Origin: Hyphomicrobium denitrificans 1NES1
GTDB taxonomy: Bacteria; Pseudomonadota; Alphaproteobacteria; Rhizobiales; Hyphomicrobiaceae
Reading direction: 5' to 3'
NCBI RefSeq assembly: GCF_000230975.2
Contig: NC_021172.1
Coordinates: 744,001 to 808,000 of the forward strand
Length of the DNA: 64,000 nucleotides
Shown here: positions 19,358 through 28,016 of the stretch, piece by piece
Layout: each line of letters starts with the position of its first letter
How positions within the stretch are numbered: the stretch's first letter is position 1
The notes under the pieces: model-generated
The model's input: the letters and a program-made list of their open reading frames with translations, nothing else
Databases searched by the model: none
What the model was told of the DNA's origin: nothing
Program-made: the position numbers and the translations under genes

Positions 19358-20842
19358 ATGGCCAGTTTTAGGGATGAGACCTTCGAGCAAGACCGTCGGC
19401 GGCACCTACGCATCGCCGCACACTTGCTGCTTGTCATACCACTTCTGATCATTGTCGCCATGGCGCTCAGAACGGTCGATGCGGAACGCGCCGCGCAGGA
19501 TGCGCGCGCATCCGCGGCGTCCGAGAATCGCGGGTCTGCGATCGGCCGGTATCTTGCGACCGCTATGGCCAATGCAACCGCGATCGGCGACGCACTCGTA
19601 TCTCGAGTGCTCAGCGATGGCACGAACGAAGCAAGTGCACTGCGCCGTCTGGTATCGGACGGCGCGATCGTCTTTGCCGTTCTCTTACGCAATGGCAGGC
19701 GCGTTTTTCCTCCGGAAGAACCCGCTGCCGCGCTTGTGCAAGAAGTCGAGAAGCTGGACCGATTTAATACTGCACTATCCGTCGCGGCATCACGGGCGCA
19801 AAAAGACAGTAACGGTACGGCATGGTCGTTTATCGACGACATGCCAGTGCTCCTCTCCTGCCGCGTAGAGCAGACACAAACGCTCTGTCTAGCGCTGTCT
19901 TTCGAATCCATCATGCAGTTGCTGGTAGAGAGAGCCGCGAGCAAGACCTACCCTTGGGACGTGCCTTTTGAAGTTGTCGATCCATGGTCGCGGTCAAGGT
20001 GGCGCTCGCAATCGGATGGTTGGGCGCTCTCCAAGGCCGCAGTCGTCGATCTTGCAGCCCCAATGGATGGCTGGAAAATCCGTGTGGCGCTTCCGCCGTA
20101 TCCCGCGTACCATTATATGGTCCTCGCCATTTCGATCCTCACACCGGTCATCATTGGCTGGGGCATGGCCTTCTGGGGCCTCATGCGCCGGCAAGCCGAT
20201 CAAGCCGACGAGGCGTGCCGCCGCGCGGAGAACGCCGCGTGCCTCTCGCACGATCTGCGTACGCCTTTGTCCAACTTCCTCCTCTACGTCGATCTTATTT
20301 CCCGTAACGCGCGGGATGATGCCAAGGTCTCTCGCTACTGCGCCGTTCTGGAAGAAGAGATTGCGCGCCTTCAGGCCATCGTCGGGGAAGCGGTGCAACG
20401 CGCTCGTGGTACGCCCATTGCGATCACGCCGGATAAGGCTAGTCCCGATGCCGTGATACAATCGCTTGTCGTCCGTTACGAACCACTGATGAAGGAGGCC
20501 GGCTGTCGCGTTGAATTCGAAGGAAATGCAGGCGAAGTCGTCACGACTGACCGTTCCACACTTGAACGCATCGTCGTGAACCTTCTTGACAATGCTAGGA
20601 AGCACGCGGCGGGATCGCTTATCACCATCGCGACTGCGGAAGATGCCGGAACGCTCCTGTTGCGCGTGAGCGATGAGGGAGCAAAGGGAAGAGCAAACCA
20701 CCAGGGCGGTGGCGCCCCCGGCTTCGGGATCGGCCTCAAAATCATCGATAAGCTCGTAAAGTCGAGTGGCGGGACATTCAACGCAATCATCGACGCGGGT
20801 GGTTCTCGCTTTTCGGTCACGCTGCCGATGCAAGAGAGATGA
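19358..20842 (+). CDS. Sensor histidine kinase
   Basis: A membrane histidine kinase of about 494 residues. A first membrane helix (AAHLLLVIPLLIIVAMAL) and a second one (MVLAISILTPVIIGWGMAFWG) enclose a periplasmic sensor region of about 210 residues with no domain I can name. The cytoplasmic part has the phospho-acceptor His in SHDLRTPLSNF, the N box IVVNLLDNARKHA and the G box GGGAPGFGIGL. No HAMP domain is evident. A TTG start at 19298 is an alternative. The response regulator follows 4 bases after the stop, so the two form a pair. Confidence 0.88.
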   Translation: MASFRDETFEQDRRRHLRIAAHLLLVIPLLIIVAMALRTVDAERAAQDARASAASENRGSAIGRYLATAMANATAIGDALVSRVLSDGTNEASALRRLVSDGAIVFAVLLRNGRRVFPPEEPAAALVQEVEKLDRFNTALSVAASRAQKDSNGTAWSFIDDMPVLLSCRVEQTQTLCLALSFESIMQLLVERAASKTYPWDVPFEVVDPWSRSRWRSQSDGWALSKAAVVDLAAPMDGWKIRVALPPYPAYHYMVLAISILTPVIIGWGMAFWGLMRRQADQADEACRRAENAACLSHDLRTPLSNFLLYVDLISRNARDDAKVSRYCAVLEEEIARLQAIVGEAVQRARGTPIAITPDKASPDAVIQSLVVRYEPLMKEAGCRVEFEGNAGEVVTTDRSTLERIVVNLLDNARKHAAGSLITIATAEDAGTLLLRVSDEGAKGRANHQGGGAPGFGIGLKIIDKLVKSSGGTFNAIIDAGGSRFSVTLPMQER

Positions 20843-20846
20843 GCTG

Positions 20847-21566
20847 ATGGCAGTAAACCGAAGGGGGCGCGAGGAAACTAAAAGTGTTCTGTTGGCAGAG
20901 GATGATGCAAACCTCCGGCGGGGCATTGCCGATTTGCTTTCCATGGAGGGCTTCACGTGCTTTGCCGCATCCGACGGCGAGGTGGCGTTGACACTTCTCC
21001 GCGCGCGTGCGCCGCACATCGCCATCATCGATGTCATGATGCCAAAACTTGACGGCCTCACCGTCTGTCGGAGGATTCGCGAACAAGACCCCGTGCTGCC
21101 GATTTTAATCCTCTCGGCTCGTGATTCGGAGATCGATCGTGTCGTCGGTCTGGAATATGGCGCCGATGATTACCTCTCGAAGCCATTCGGCCCGCGCGAG
21201 CTTCTCGCGCGCATAAGGTCGCTTTTGAGGCGCGCGGCGCTTTGCAGGACGCAGCCCCCTGCTGACACACGTTTTACCCTCGGCGACATTGAGGTGGTGA
21301 CCGGGGAGCTTCGCGCTTATCGCGGAGCGAACCGCTTCGATCTCACCGCGCGCGACGTCATGTTGCTCAAGGTTCTTTACGATCGCAAAGGGCGGGTAGT
21401 CTCTCGTGACGATCTCTTTGACCTATGCTGGGGCCGCGATCACATGCCCAATAGCCGTGCGCTCGATCAGTACGTCTCGGCGCTCAGAAAGAAGATCGAG
21501 ATAGATCCGAGCAACCCGCAGATCATCAAGACGGTACACGGATTTGGTTACCGGTTCGATGTGTAG
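20847..21566 (+). CDS. OmpR/PhoB-type response regulator
   Basis: About 239 residues: a receiver domain with EDD near residue 18 and the phospho-acceptor Asp near 62 in IIDVMMPKLDG, then a winged-helix DNA-binding domain (DLTARDVMLLKVLYDRKGRVVSRDDLF; SRALDQYVSALRKKIE; IIKTVHGFGYRF). The ATG at 20847 is 4 bases after the kinase stop, and the kinase end AGAGAG may serve as ribosome binding site. It is the cognate partner of the kinase just upstream. Regulated genes are unknown; the DUF3047 gene is a natural candidate. Confidence 0.93.
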   Translation: MAVNRRGREETKSVLLAEDDANLRRGIADLLSMEGFTCFAASDGEVALTLLRARAPHIAIIDVMMPKLDGLTVCRRIREQDPVLPILILSARDSEIDRVVGLEYGADDYLSKPFGPRELLARIRSLLRRAALCRTQPPADTRFTLGDIEVVTGELRAYRGANRFDLTARDVMLLKVLYDRKGRVVSRDDLFDLCWGRDHMPNSRALDQYVSALRKKIEIDPSNPQIIKTVHGFGYRFDV

Positions 21567-21726
21567 AGTAACATCCAGTTATGAGTCATTGCCATTTCAC
21601 TTAACTCTGAGAGATGCCTGCCGTTAATATCCTTACACATTTCTTGAAACCTCGACAGCAGCGCCTGACTTCTTTCCGATCCTGCTGGGCTACCATCGTG
21701 TTGTCGCCAACGGAGAGGAAGAAACA

Positions 21727-22308
21727 ATGACATCTATGCGCGTCGCGAGCCTCAGCTTGTGTGCGGCCCTACTTTCTGCCGTCCTCGCCTCCGCCACCCC
21801 AACGGCATTCGCGGGCGAAACCGTCGTCGACGAGGCGGGCGTCCTCAATCCGTAGGAATTTTCAATAGATTCCGTCATGCGGCGAATCGAAGAGAAACGC
21901 GCGACCAACTGGGATTGCCTGGCGGGATACGAAGCAGCGAAAGCAGGTCTACACGCTTACGCCGAGCGCATCTTCACCTATTGCGCCAAAATCGGCGTCG
22001 TCGGAGCATTCCCATGGATAGCGTGGATTGAAGAGAACGGCTATCGACACCCCTCCAACCCCGTCGCCGCGGCCGAGTGGGACAAGCGCGCCGCCGATAT
22101 GGGTTACTCCGTGGGAGAATTCAACTACGGATTAGATCTTTTGCGAGGACATGGCGTCGAGCGCGATACCGTTCTTGGTCGGCGCTATGTCAATCGGGCT
22201 GCGAAGCACGGCGATCAGACCGCCAAGGAACTCATTAAGAACGGCTACGACCCGGATTTCGTAACACCGGACGCCAACGAGCAGCGCTACGGAAAGCCGA
22301 TGTATTGA
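21727..22308 (+). pseudogene. Sel1-repeat-like exported protein with in-frame amber codon
   Basis: GGAGAGGAAG precedes an ATG at 21727 that opens a clear signal peptide ending in AFAG. After 42 codons there is a TAG (21853-21855). The same frame then continues open for 150 codons to the stop at 22308, with a Sel1/TPR-like end (AAEWDKRAADMGYSVGEFNYGLDLLRG; RRYVNRAAKHGDQTAKELI). Because start signal, signal peptide and body share one frame, the simplest reading is one gene interrupted by a nonsense mutation, a base-call error or an unusual readthrough. Alone, the downstream part lacks export. Confidence 0.7.
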
Positions 22309-23351
22309 ATTGCTACCTAAGCCTCTGCTCGCTCTGGCCCGCAAACTATGCTCATACGGAACTTGGCCTTCTTCAGAGAAGGCGTCACCCGCAAGGTGGA
22401 GAGCAAATGAACAGATAAGTCCGTGGCGGTTTTCATGCCGTAAGAACTGCCGCGGCGTAATCGCTGTCAAATGATTTGGCCAAAGTGGTTGCCCAAGCGT
22501 GTCCCCACGAAATTGCGCAATCGCATAGAGCAGTCGATGAGGCCGGGCATCCTTTCTGGCTTCTCAATTATTGCAGCGATGTCCACTCTGCAGAGAGATT
22601 GTGTGACAACGATGTCTCGCTCGATCTGTAGGCGCCTCGCGCGACAGGGAAGCTCGCTTCCAGTCCTCAGACACTGCCAAGGAAGCGCTTGTTCCGGATC
22701 TTTGGTCTTCGCTCTTTCTCGTTGTCCCCGCGGTATCAACAACCTTTGCTTCCGTCGAGCGTATGCTCGGACAATTGCCGCCAGAGGATCATTATCTCTG
22801 GCAATAATCCGCACACTTCGTAATTTTTATCGCGTGACCTACAATGCCGACTCCGACGAGCTCCTCCGCGCCTTCAATGGCATGCGCGCCTACTGGGCAA
22901 GCGCGGAGATCGACGCGCCGAAAGGCGTGTCGTTCTCGGACGATTTCCGCGGCAAGACCATACCCACCAAGACCCGGTGGCGGGCAGACATCGTCATCAG
23001 CCGCAACCTGGCGCGGGCCGATGCAAGCGTTTCGTAGCATTGTTGATGCTGCGAGGAGAGTGCAAAATCAAGCCGGACGGCATTTGCAGGCCGCGTCGCG
23101 AGAGAACCCAACCAGCACAACCACGGTTGCCCGAAAAAAATCTCTGGAGGATGCGATGAAGCTTTCACGCCGATATGCAGGCTTGCGTAGATCTTTGTAC
23201 AACCTGTCCCGCCCAGATGCTTCAATGAAGCGATGAACCATTGTCTGGAGCCGTAGCGTGCAAAAGGCAGCATAAGCCGCAAGCGCGTATCTAATCTCCA
23301 CCGAATAGCGTGGCCGCACGCAGTGAAGCCTTATCTGACCGCAATTTTGGG
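22309..23351. other. Long gap with no recognised gene
   Basis: About 1 kb. A plus-strand frame at 22471-23037 is open but lacks a ribosome binding site. Its last 75 residues (from about IIRTLRNFYRVTYNADS to RADIVISRN) look more protein-like than the rest and might be a decayed gene, but I cannot name it. A small hairpin (GCCTTCT/AGAAGGC, about 22374-22391) has no T-tract. Confidence 0.35.
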
Positions 23352-24557
23352 TCAGCGCCGTTGGTATTGGGGTAACGCTAGCTTGTCGGTAATGTCACGG
23401 CCGAAAGTCAGCCGCGCCAAGCCCGGGATCGCCGTGGCTCTGATAACAAGATTGCGAAACAACAAACCTGGGGCCGTCTTCGGCGCGAGTGCCGCGCTGA
23501 ATCTCGAGGCGGCCCGTTGCTTCGTTTCGATGTAGGGTCGCAGAAGGTTCTCATATTGCAGAAAGGCCTCATCGTGCGAGGCGCCGGGGCGGCCGAGTTC
23601 GCCTGCCAGAACATAAGCCGCGGTCATGGCAAGGGCTGATCCTTGACCGGCCATCAGCGAAACAGAGAACGCGGCATCGCCGACAAGGCCGATGCGACCG
23701 TTAGACCAGTGGGGCATGTGGATCTGACTGACGCGATCGAAATAAAGATCGTCCGCGCCTTCCAGCTCATCGAGAATGCGCGACATTTCCCATCCTGCGC
23801 CCCTGTAGCTCTGGCGCAGGATGGCCTTTTGTTCTTCTGCGTTCCCTGGCGCATCGGAGGGCAAGGTAGGGTCGGCGAACACAAAAAGAAAAAGGGTGCG
23901 GTCGTCACGGAGCGCAACGCGTCCGAGCATGCGTCGTGGCTCGTTGTGCATGATGTAGACGTCTTCGTCGCGCGGTCGGTATTCCGAAGCTTCAAAGGCC
24001 GCGACAGTATAGCCGAGCGATCTTTCGAACTGGCTCTGCGGGCCGAAGGCAAGTTTGCGAACCTTGGAATGCAAGCCGTCAGCACCGATGACAAGGTCGA
24101 AGGTACGCGGCCCCGCGTGCTCGAACGTGACTTCGACCCCATCCTCGTCCTCACAGAGTCCTTTGATGCTATCGCCGAAGAGAATTTCCGTGGTGGACCG
24201 TGCGCGTTCAAGCAGGAGATAGGCGAGATCGCTACGGCGGATGGTGACGAAACGACCTCCGGCCACCTCCCGGAACACACTTGTGCCGAACCCTGCTAAG
24301 CGCCGGCCCGCATCGTCGACGACACGAAGCTCCTGCACATGGTAGCCGAGGCGCTCGATGTCGTCTGACACTCCCATTCGTTCGGCGATATCGTAACCGA
24401 GGCCCCAGAAATCGATTACATAGCCGCCAGTGCGGAAAGAGGGGGCGTGTTCAATGACGGTCGGTTCGAACCCAGACTTGTGCAGCCAGTAGGCTAGTGT
24501 CGGACCGGCTATGCCGGCACCCGAAATGAGGACGGTCTTCGCCTGAAAACACGTCAT
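23352..24557 (-). CDS. FAD-dependent monooxygenase
   Basis: A 401-residue class A flavin monooxygenase (UbiH/TetX-like group). The N-terminal dinucleotide-binding motif is GAGIAGPTLAYWL, the middle motif is LVIGADGLHSKVR, and the FAD ribityl motif is GLVGDAAFSVSLMAGQGSALAM. Such enzymes hydroxylate aromatic or related small molecules using NAD(P)H and O2; the substrate cannot be told. It overlaps the upstream small gene by four bases (ATGA) and so is probably translationally coupled to it. Confidence 0.9.
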   Translation of the reverse strand: MTCFQAKTVLISGAGIAGPTLAYWLHKSGFEPTVIEHAPSFRTGGYVIDFWGLGYDIAERMGVSDDIERLGYHVQELRVVDDAGRRLAGFGTSVFREVAGGRFVTIRRSDLAYLLLERARSTTEILFGDSIKGLCEDEDGVEVTFEHAGPRTFDLVIGADGLHSKVRKLAFGPQSQFERSLGYTVAAFEASEYRPRDEDVYIMHNEPRRMLGRVALRDDRTLFLFVFADPTLPSDAPGNAEEQKAILRQSYRGAGWEMSRILDELEGADDLYFDRVSQIHMPHWSNGRIGLVGDAAFSVSLMAGQGSALAMTAAYVLAGELGRPGASHDEAFLQYENLLRPYIETKQRAASRFSAALAPKTAPGLLFRNLVIRATAIPGLARLTFGRDITDKLALPQYQRR

Positions 24558-24892
24558 TGCTTCGACCGGGAGTGGATCAGGTTCGTCACGGGAACCAAAT
24601 GGCGTCGGTAAGCCTCTGCCAGCATATCGATCAATGCCGCTAAGTTTGAATCATGGATTCCGAACATGTATAAACCGCCGCACTGAGCATGAATCAGCCC
24701 GCGCTCCTCCAAGCGGTTTAACACTGCGTCCGCCGTTGCCTCAGATACATAGATGCGATTTGCCATTGTGGCCGCGGTCCACGCTTGCGACGGAGCGTCG
24801 TGCAGCAACATCAGCGCTTCCAGATGGATGACCGAATCGATATGCGTAACGATGAATTCTCCGACTTCAGCGGAGACGAAACCGTCGTTCAT
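24554..24892 (-). CDS. Small winged-helix-like protein, probable regulator
   Basis: About 112 residues, with the pattern HLEALMLLHDAPSQAWTAATMANRIYVSEATADAVLNRLEERGLIHAQ, which fits a winged helix-turn-helix (MarR/PadR-like) fold. I chose the ATG at 24892 (MNDGFV). It lies directly upstream of, and overlaps, the flavin monooxygenase, which suggests it senses the substrate or controls that gene; this is inference. There is no separate ligand domain. Confidence 0.6.
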   Translation of the reverse strand: MNDGFVSAEVGEFIVTHIDSVIHLEALMLLHDAPSQAWTAATMANRIYVSEATADAVLNRLEERGLIHAQCGGLYMFGIHDSNLAALIDMLAEAYRRHLVPVTNLIHSRSKQ

Positions 24893-25126
24893 GTAGTGAC
24901 CGTTCGAGGGTCTGGCGCAGGCGCATCGCCCCACCGGCTAACTCGTCGTGTTGGTGCCGCACTCAGCACTTTTATCTTCTGTTTTTGGCGCGACTGATGG
25001 TCATCGCGAAGCGATCGCGGTGCCACACGAGCGTCGTGAAAACCTGCTGGCCGAAAATTGCAACCACTCTCCTTGCCTGCCCCGTATAGTCAATGAAAAT
25101 CAGATCCTTCTTCAACGTGAAGCACC

Positions 25127-25462
25127 TCATAGTTCCTTGCTTGCGTCAGGAGAAATTGGTCTGGTCAACTGGATGTCGGCAGGTTGTGACGTCATGCGCG
25201 TCGGGGTCGGGTAGGCCCCACCATCGCAGATTTCCGCCGGTAATGGTTGAGCCGCGCCTAGCAGTGCGCCATCAGGTGTCGGAACTAGAACGGTCAGGAC
25301 TGCGCCCGCTAGGTAGATCATCATGATTGCATAGAACAGGATGTGATTCGCACTCTCTGACTTCGGCGACGGCCGTCGCGGCAGCTTGATGCGTCGCGAC
25401 ACGGATTTGAGCGAAGCCTTGCGAATATGCGACCGGCAGAACGATGATTTCATCCCCATCCC
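25127..25462 (-). CDS. Possible small membrane protein
   Basis: From a candidate ATG at 25462, with a G-rich sequence just upstream, a frame of about 111 residues contains one membrane helix (HILFYAIMMIYLAGAVLTVLV) flanked by basic and proline-rich stretches. No known domain. It could be real but has no neighbours on its strand. A longer frame up to 25567 is possible. Low confidence. Confidence 0.35.
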   Translation of the reverse strand, partial: GMGMKSSFCRSHIRKASLKSVSRRIKLPRRPSPKSESANHILFYAIMMIYLAGAVLTVLVPTPDGALLGAAQPLPAEICDGGAYPTPTRMTSQPADIQLTRPISPDASKEL

Positions 25463-25640
25463 CTGTTGCTTCGGCGCAAAGCGACATGATGAATCACCCT
25501 GAATTGGCTGTTTGCCTTCTCGGCGTTCGTTGAAAAGTGATCTAGCATCCAAAGGACGGCAGCTCACACCCTTAAGGGATTGGGTGTGGCTGGTTTATTC
25601 TCCGAAATAAGCGTGGCTGCTTCGCGCCCAGTCCTGCAAG

Positions 25641-25657
25641 TACGTAGAACTCCGTAG
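25641..25657 (+). promoter_or_regulatory. TACGTAG/TCCGTAG direct repeat upstream of the MASE1 kinase
   Basis: TACGTAG (25641-25647) and TCCGTAG (25651-25657) are spaced exactly 10 bp apart, one helical turn, about 40 bases before the kinase start. This arrangement suits a dimeric FixJ/NarL-type regulator, such as the one encoded by the next gene, and suggests autoregulation. Inferred only. Confidence 0.35.
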
Positions 25658-25695
25658 TCCCCGCGAAGCAACGCCGTTGCAAGCTAGGAGGACAC

Positions 25696-27294
25696 ATGCC
25701 GATCAGATCTCTAGGGGCGCGATTTCTTATCGGATTGGTCTACCTGGCGGCCTATTTCGTCTTGGATTATCTGAGCTTTGTGCGGCCTTTTCACAATTTA
25801 GGGATTACGCCCTGGAATCCGTCGCCTGGTCTGAGCCTAGCTCTTGGCTATCTTGGCGGCCTATTCTTCGCACCGTTTCTGCTCGTCGCTCCTGCGCTGT
25901 CCGAGATTGCCTTGAGGGGCGGCGCCACCAGTTTTGCCGTTGCTCTGGCCGCATCGCTTTCGACCGGAGGTAGTTATCTCGCTGCGGGACTCGGTCTGCG
26001 ACTGCTGCCGTTCAATCCAAAACTCGATAGCTTGCGTGATGTGTTGATACTGATTGCAGCAGCACTTGCTGCGGCGACAGCCGCGGCGGTCACATATGCT
26101 GTTCTACTGGGGTTTGTCGGTGCGGTTGCATGGTTTGAACTTAGGGAAGTTGCCTGGCACGGTTTTGTCGGCAATCTCATCGGCACGTTAGTTACTGCGC
26201 CGCTCGTTCTCTTGGCTGTCGTGCAACGACAACCGGTGAAGCTGGACCTCGTCAACATTCTTCAGCTTTCCGCCATTCTAGCCGCTCTGACCATTGTCTT
26301 TGGCTATCGGGAAGCTACCGCATTCCAATTATTCTATCTGCTCTTTCTTCCTCTGCTCTGGGTGGCGCTGAGCCACGGGACTTTAGGCGCAGTTATCGCG
26401 CTGGTCGTCATTCAGATAGGCCTTATCGTCGGAGCTGAAATCAGGTTCGGTTCCGACCCTGGCCTCAACGCGTTGCAGGTTCTGATGATAGCGCTGGCGA
26501 TTACAGGGCTGATCGTGGGCGCTATCGTTTCGGAACGCGCTATCGCTGCCGTGCGGCTGCGCGAGCAGCAGGCGGCCCTGAGTCGTGCCTTTCGGCTCCG
26601 CTCAGCAGGCGAGATCGCAGCCACCATCGCACACGAGATTAATCAGCCGCTGACAGCGGTATCGGCCTATTCGGGCATTGCCGTCGACGCGACGGAGAAG
26701 AAGAATTGGGAACTCGCCGCCAGCACGATTCGTAAGGTGAAGAGCGAATGCGATAGGGCCAATGACGTATTGCGAAGCATCAGGGACGTGCTGAGCCAAG
26801 GCGCTCTATACAAGACCGAGGTCGATATCGGTGCACTACTATCACAGCTGTCCGATGTCGTCAGAGACGATTTGGAGAAGAAGAACGTTTATCTGCATAT
26901 CGATGTCGCGTCGGGTGTCACATCCGTGCTCGCCGATGCCGTACAGCTCCAACAAGCAGTCCATAATTTGATAGTCAACAGTGCCGAAGCCATCTTCGGC
27001 AGCGGTGTAGGTGACCGCATCGATGTCGCTGCGCGACTTGGCCCGGGCAACACCCTAGTACTAGAGGTTCGCGACAATGGGCCGGGATTTCCGCCAGGAG
27101 TCGACACCGTCGCACTTGCGCCGTTCGTCACGACGAAACTAGAAGGTTCCGGCCTTGGCTTGGTCGTTGCGCGCTCTATCGCAGAAGGGCATGGTGGCGG
27201 CTTCGCGATCCACTCGAATGATCGTGGCACGGCCATTCAACTGACATTGCCGGTGGTAAAGGATAAACATGGCACTGACAGTTTCACTGATTGA
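25696..27294 (+). CDS. MASE1-type membrane histidine kinase
   Basis: A 532-residue kinase. Residues 1 to about 280 hold eight or so membrane helices in a MASE1-like arrangement (FHNLGITPWNPSPGLSLAL is typical), presumably the sensor. The kinase part has His313 in IAHEINQPLTA, the FixL/NtrB-like H box, followed by the ATP-binding region (LQQAVHNLIVNSAEAI; VRDNGPGFPPG; LEGSGLGLVVARSI). A strong AGGAGG precedes the start. The C-terminus overlaps the FixJ-type regulator gene by 26 bases. The ligand is unknown. Confidence 0.93.
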   Translation: MPIRSLGARFLIGLVYLAAYFVLDYLSFVRPFHNLGITPWNPSPGLSLALGYLGGLFFAPFLLVAPALSEIALRGGATSFAVALAASLSTGGSYLAAGLGLRLLPFNPKLDSLRDVLILIAAALAAATAAAVTYAVLLGFVGAVAWFELREVAWHGFVGNLIGTLVTAPLVLLAVVQRQPVKLDLVNILQLSAILAALTIVFGYREATAFQLFYLLFLPLLWVALSHGTLGAVIALVVIQIGLIVGAEIRFGSDPGLNALQVLMIALAITGLIVGAIVSERAIAAVRLREQQAALSRAFRLRSAGEIAATIAHEINQPLTAVSAYSGIAVDATEKKNWELAASTIRKVKSECDRANDVLRSIRDVLSQGALYKTEVDIGALLSQLSDVVRDDLEKKNVYLHIDVASGVTSVLADAVQLQQAVHNLIVNSAEAIFGSGVGDRIDVAARLGPGNTLVLEVRDNGPGFPPGVDTVALAPFVTTKLEGSGLGLVVARSIAEGHGGGFAIHSNDRGTAIQLTLPVVKDKHGTDSFTD

Positions 27295-27868
27295 CGACGA
27301 TCCCTCGGTATTGGATGCGGTGTCGCTATTGCTTCGCACACAAGGGGTTACAACGGTATGTTTTTCTTGCGCGCAAGACTTTCTCGCAGCTACACCCGAT
27401 CCAGGGTGCATCGTTAGCGACGTTCGCATGCCGGAGGTCTCAGGACTTGATTTGTTGCGTCAGCTCTCAGTCGCTGGTGATCCACGGCCGCTGATCTTGC
27501 TGACAGGTCACGGCGATGTTGCCATGGCAGTCGAAGCGGTTAAGCTCGGAGCCTTCGATTTCATCGAGAAGCCGTTCGATAACGTCAATCTTGTTACAGT
27601 CGTGAAGGACGCGCTTGAAGCTGCAGTAGCGACCCATCGGGATCGCACGGAGCTTACGGAGTTGCGGGAGCGCTTCCAAGGCCTGTCTGAACGCCAGCGC
27701 GATACCATGCAGCTCCTGGTCCGCGGCTTCGCCAATAAAGAAATCGGCCGGCAGCTCGGCATCAGCCCACGCACCGTGGAAATTCACCGGACCTTGGTGA
27801 TGAATAAGATGGGTGCCAAGACGCTTGCCGAACTCGTTCGTAAAGCAATGGCCCTGGGTGTCGGATGA
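27269..27868 (+). CDS. FixJ-family response regulator
   Basis: A 199-residue FixJ-like regulator. The receiver has IDDDP near the N-terminus, the phospho-acceptor Asp51 in VSDVRMPEVSGLDLL and FDFIEKPFDN; the C-terminal LuxR-type helix-turn-helix is LSERQRDTMQLLVRGFANKEIGRQLGISPRTVEIHR. Paired with the overlapping MASE1 kinase. In alphaproteobacteria such pairs control respiration or alcohol oxidation, but the target here is not known. Confidence 0.94.
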   Translation: MALTVSLIDDDPSVLDAVSLLLRTQGVTTVCFSCAQDFLAATPDPGCIVSDVRMPEVSGLDLLRQLSVAGDPRPLILLTGHGDVAMAVEAVKLGAFDFIEKPFDNVNLVTVVKDALEAAVATHRDRTELTELRERFQGLSERQRDTMQLLVRGFANKEIGRQLGISPRTVEIHRTLVMNKMGAKTLAELVRKAMALGVG

Positions 27869-28016
27869 GCTTGATGGGACTGCGAATGCAGTGGTCATCG
27901 CGCCGCTTGGCGTTGCGATTCGAGTTTGCCAACTAAATCGCCGTTGCGGCGCATTTTTCGCGCGATCACTTCCCGGATATCGCAGGCTGGACTTTCGGGG
28001 TTGATTTGGACTTCGT

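Noticed and set aside
19994..21061. 355-codon open frame on the minus strand
   Set aside because: Antisense to the kinase/response regulator pair, whose catalytic motifs are complete.
22471..23037. 188-codon plus-strand frame
   Set aside because: No ribosome binding site and no recognisable motif; only the last third looks protein-like. Noted as gap content only.
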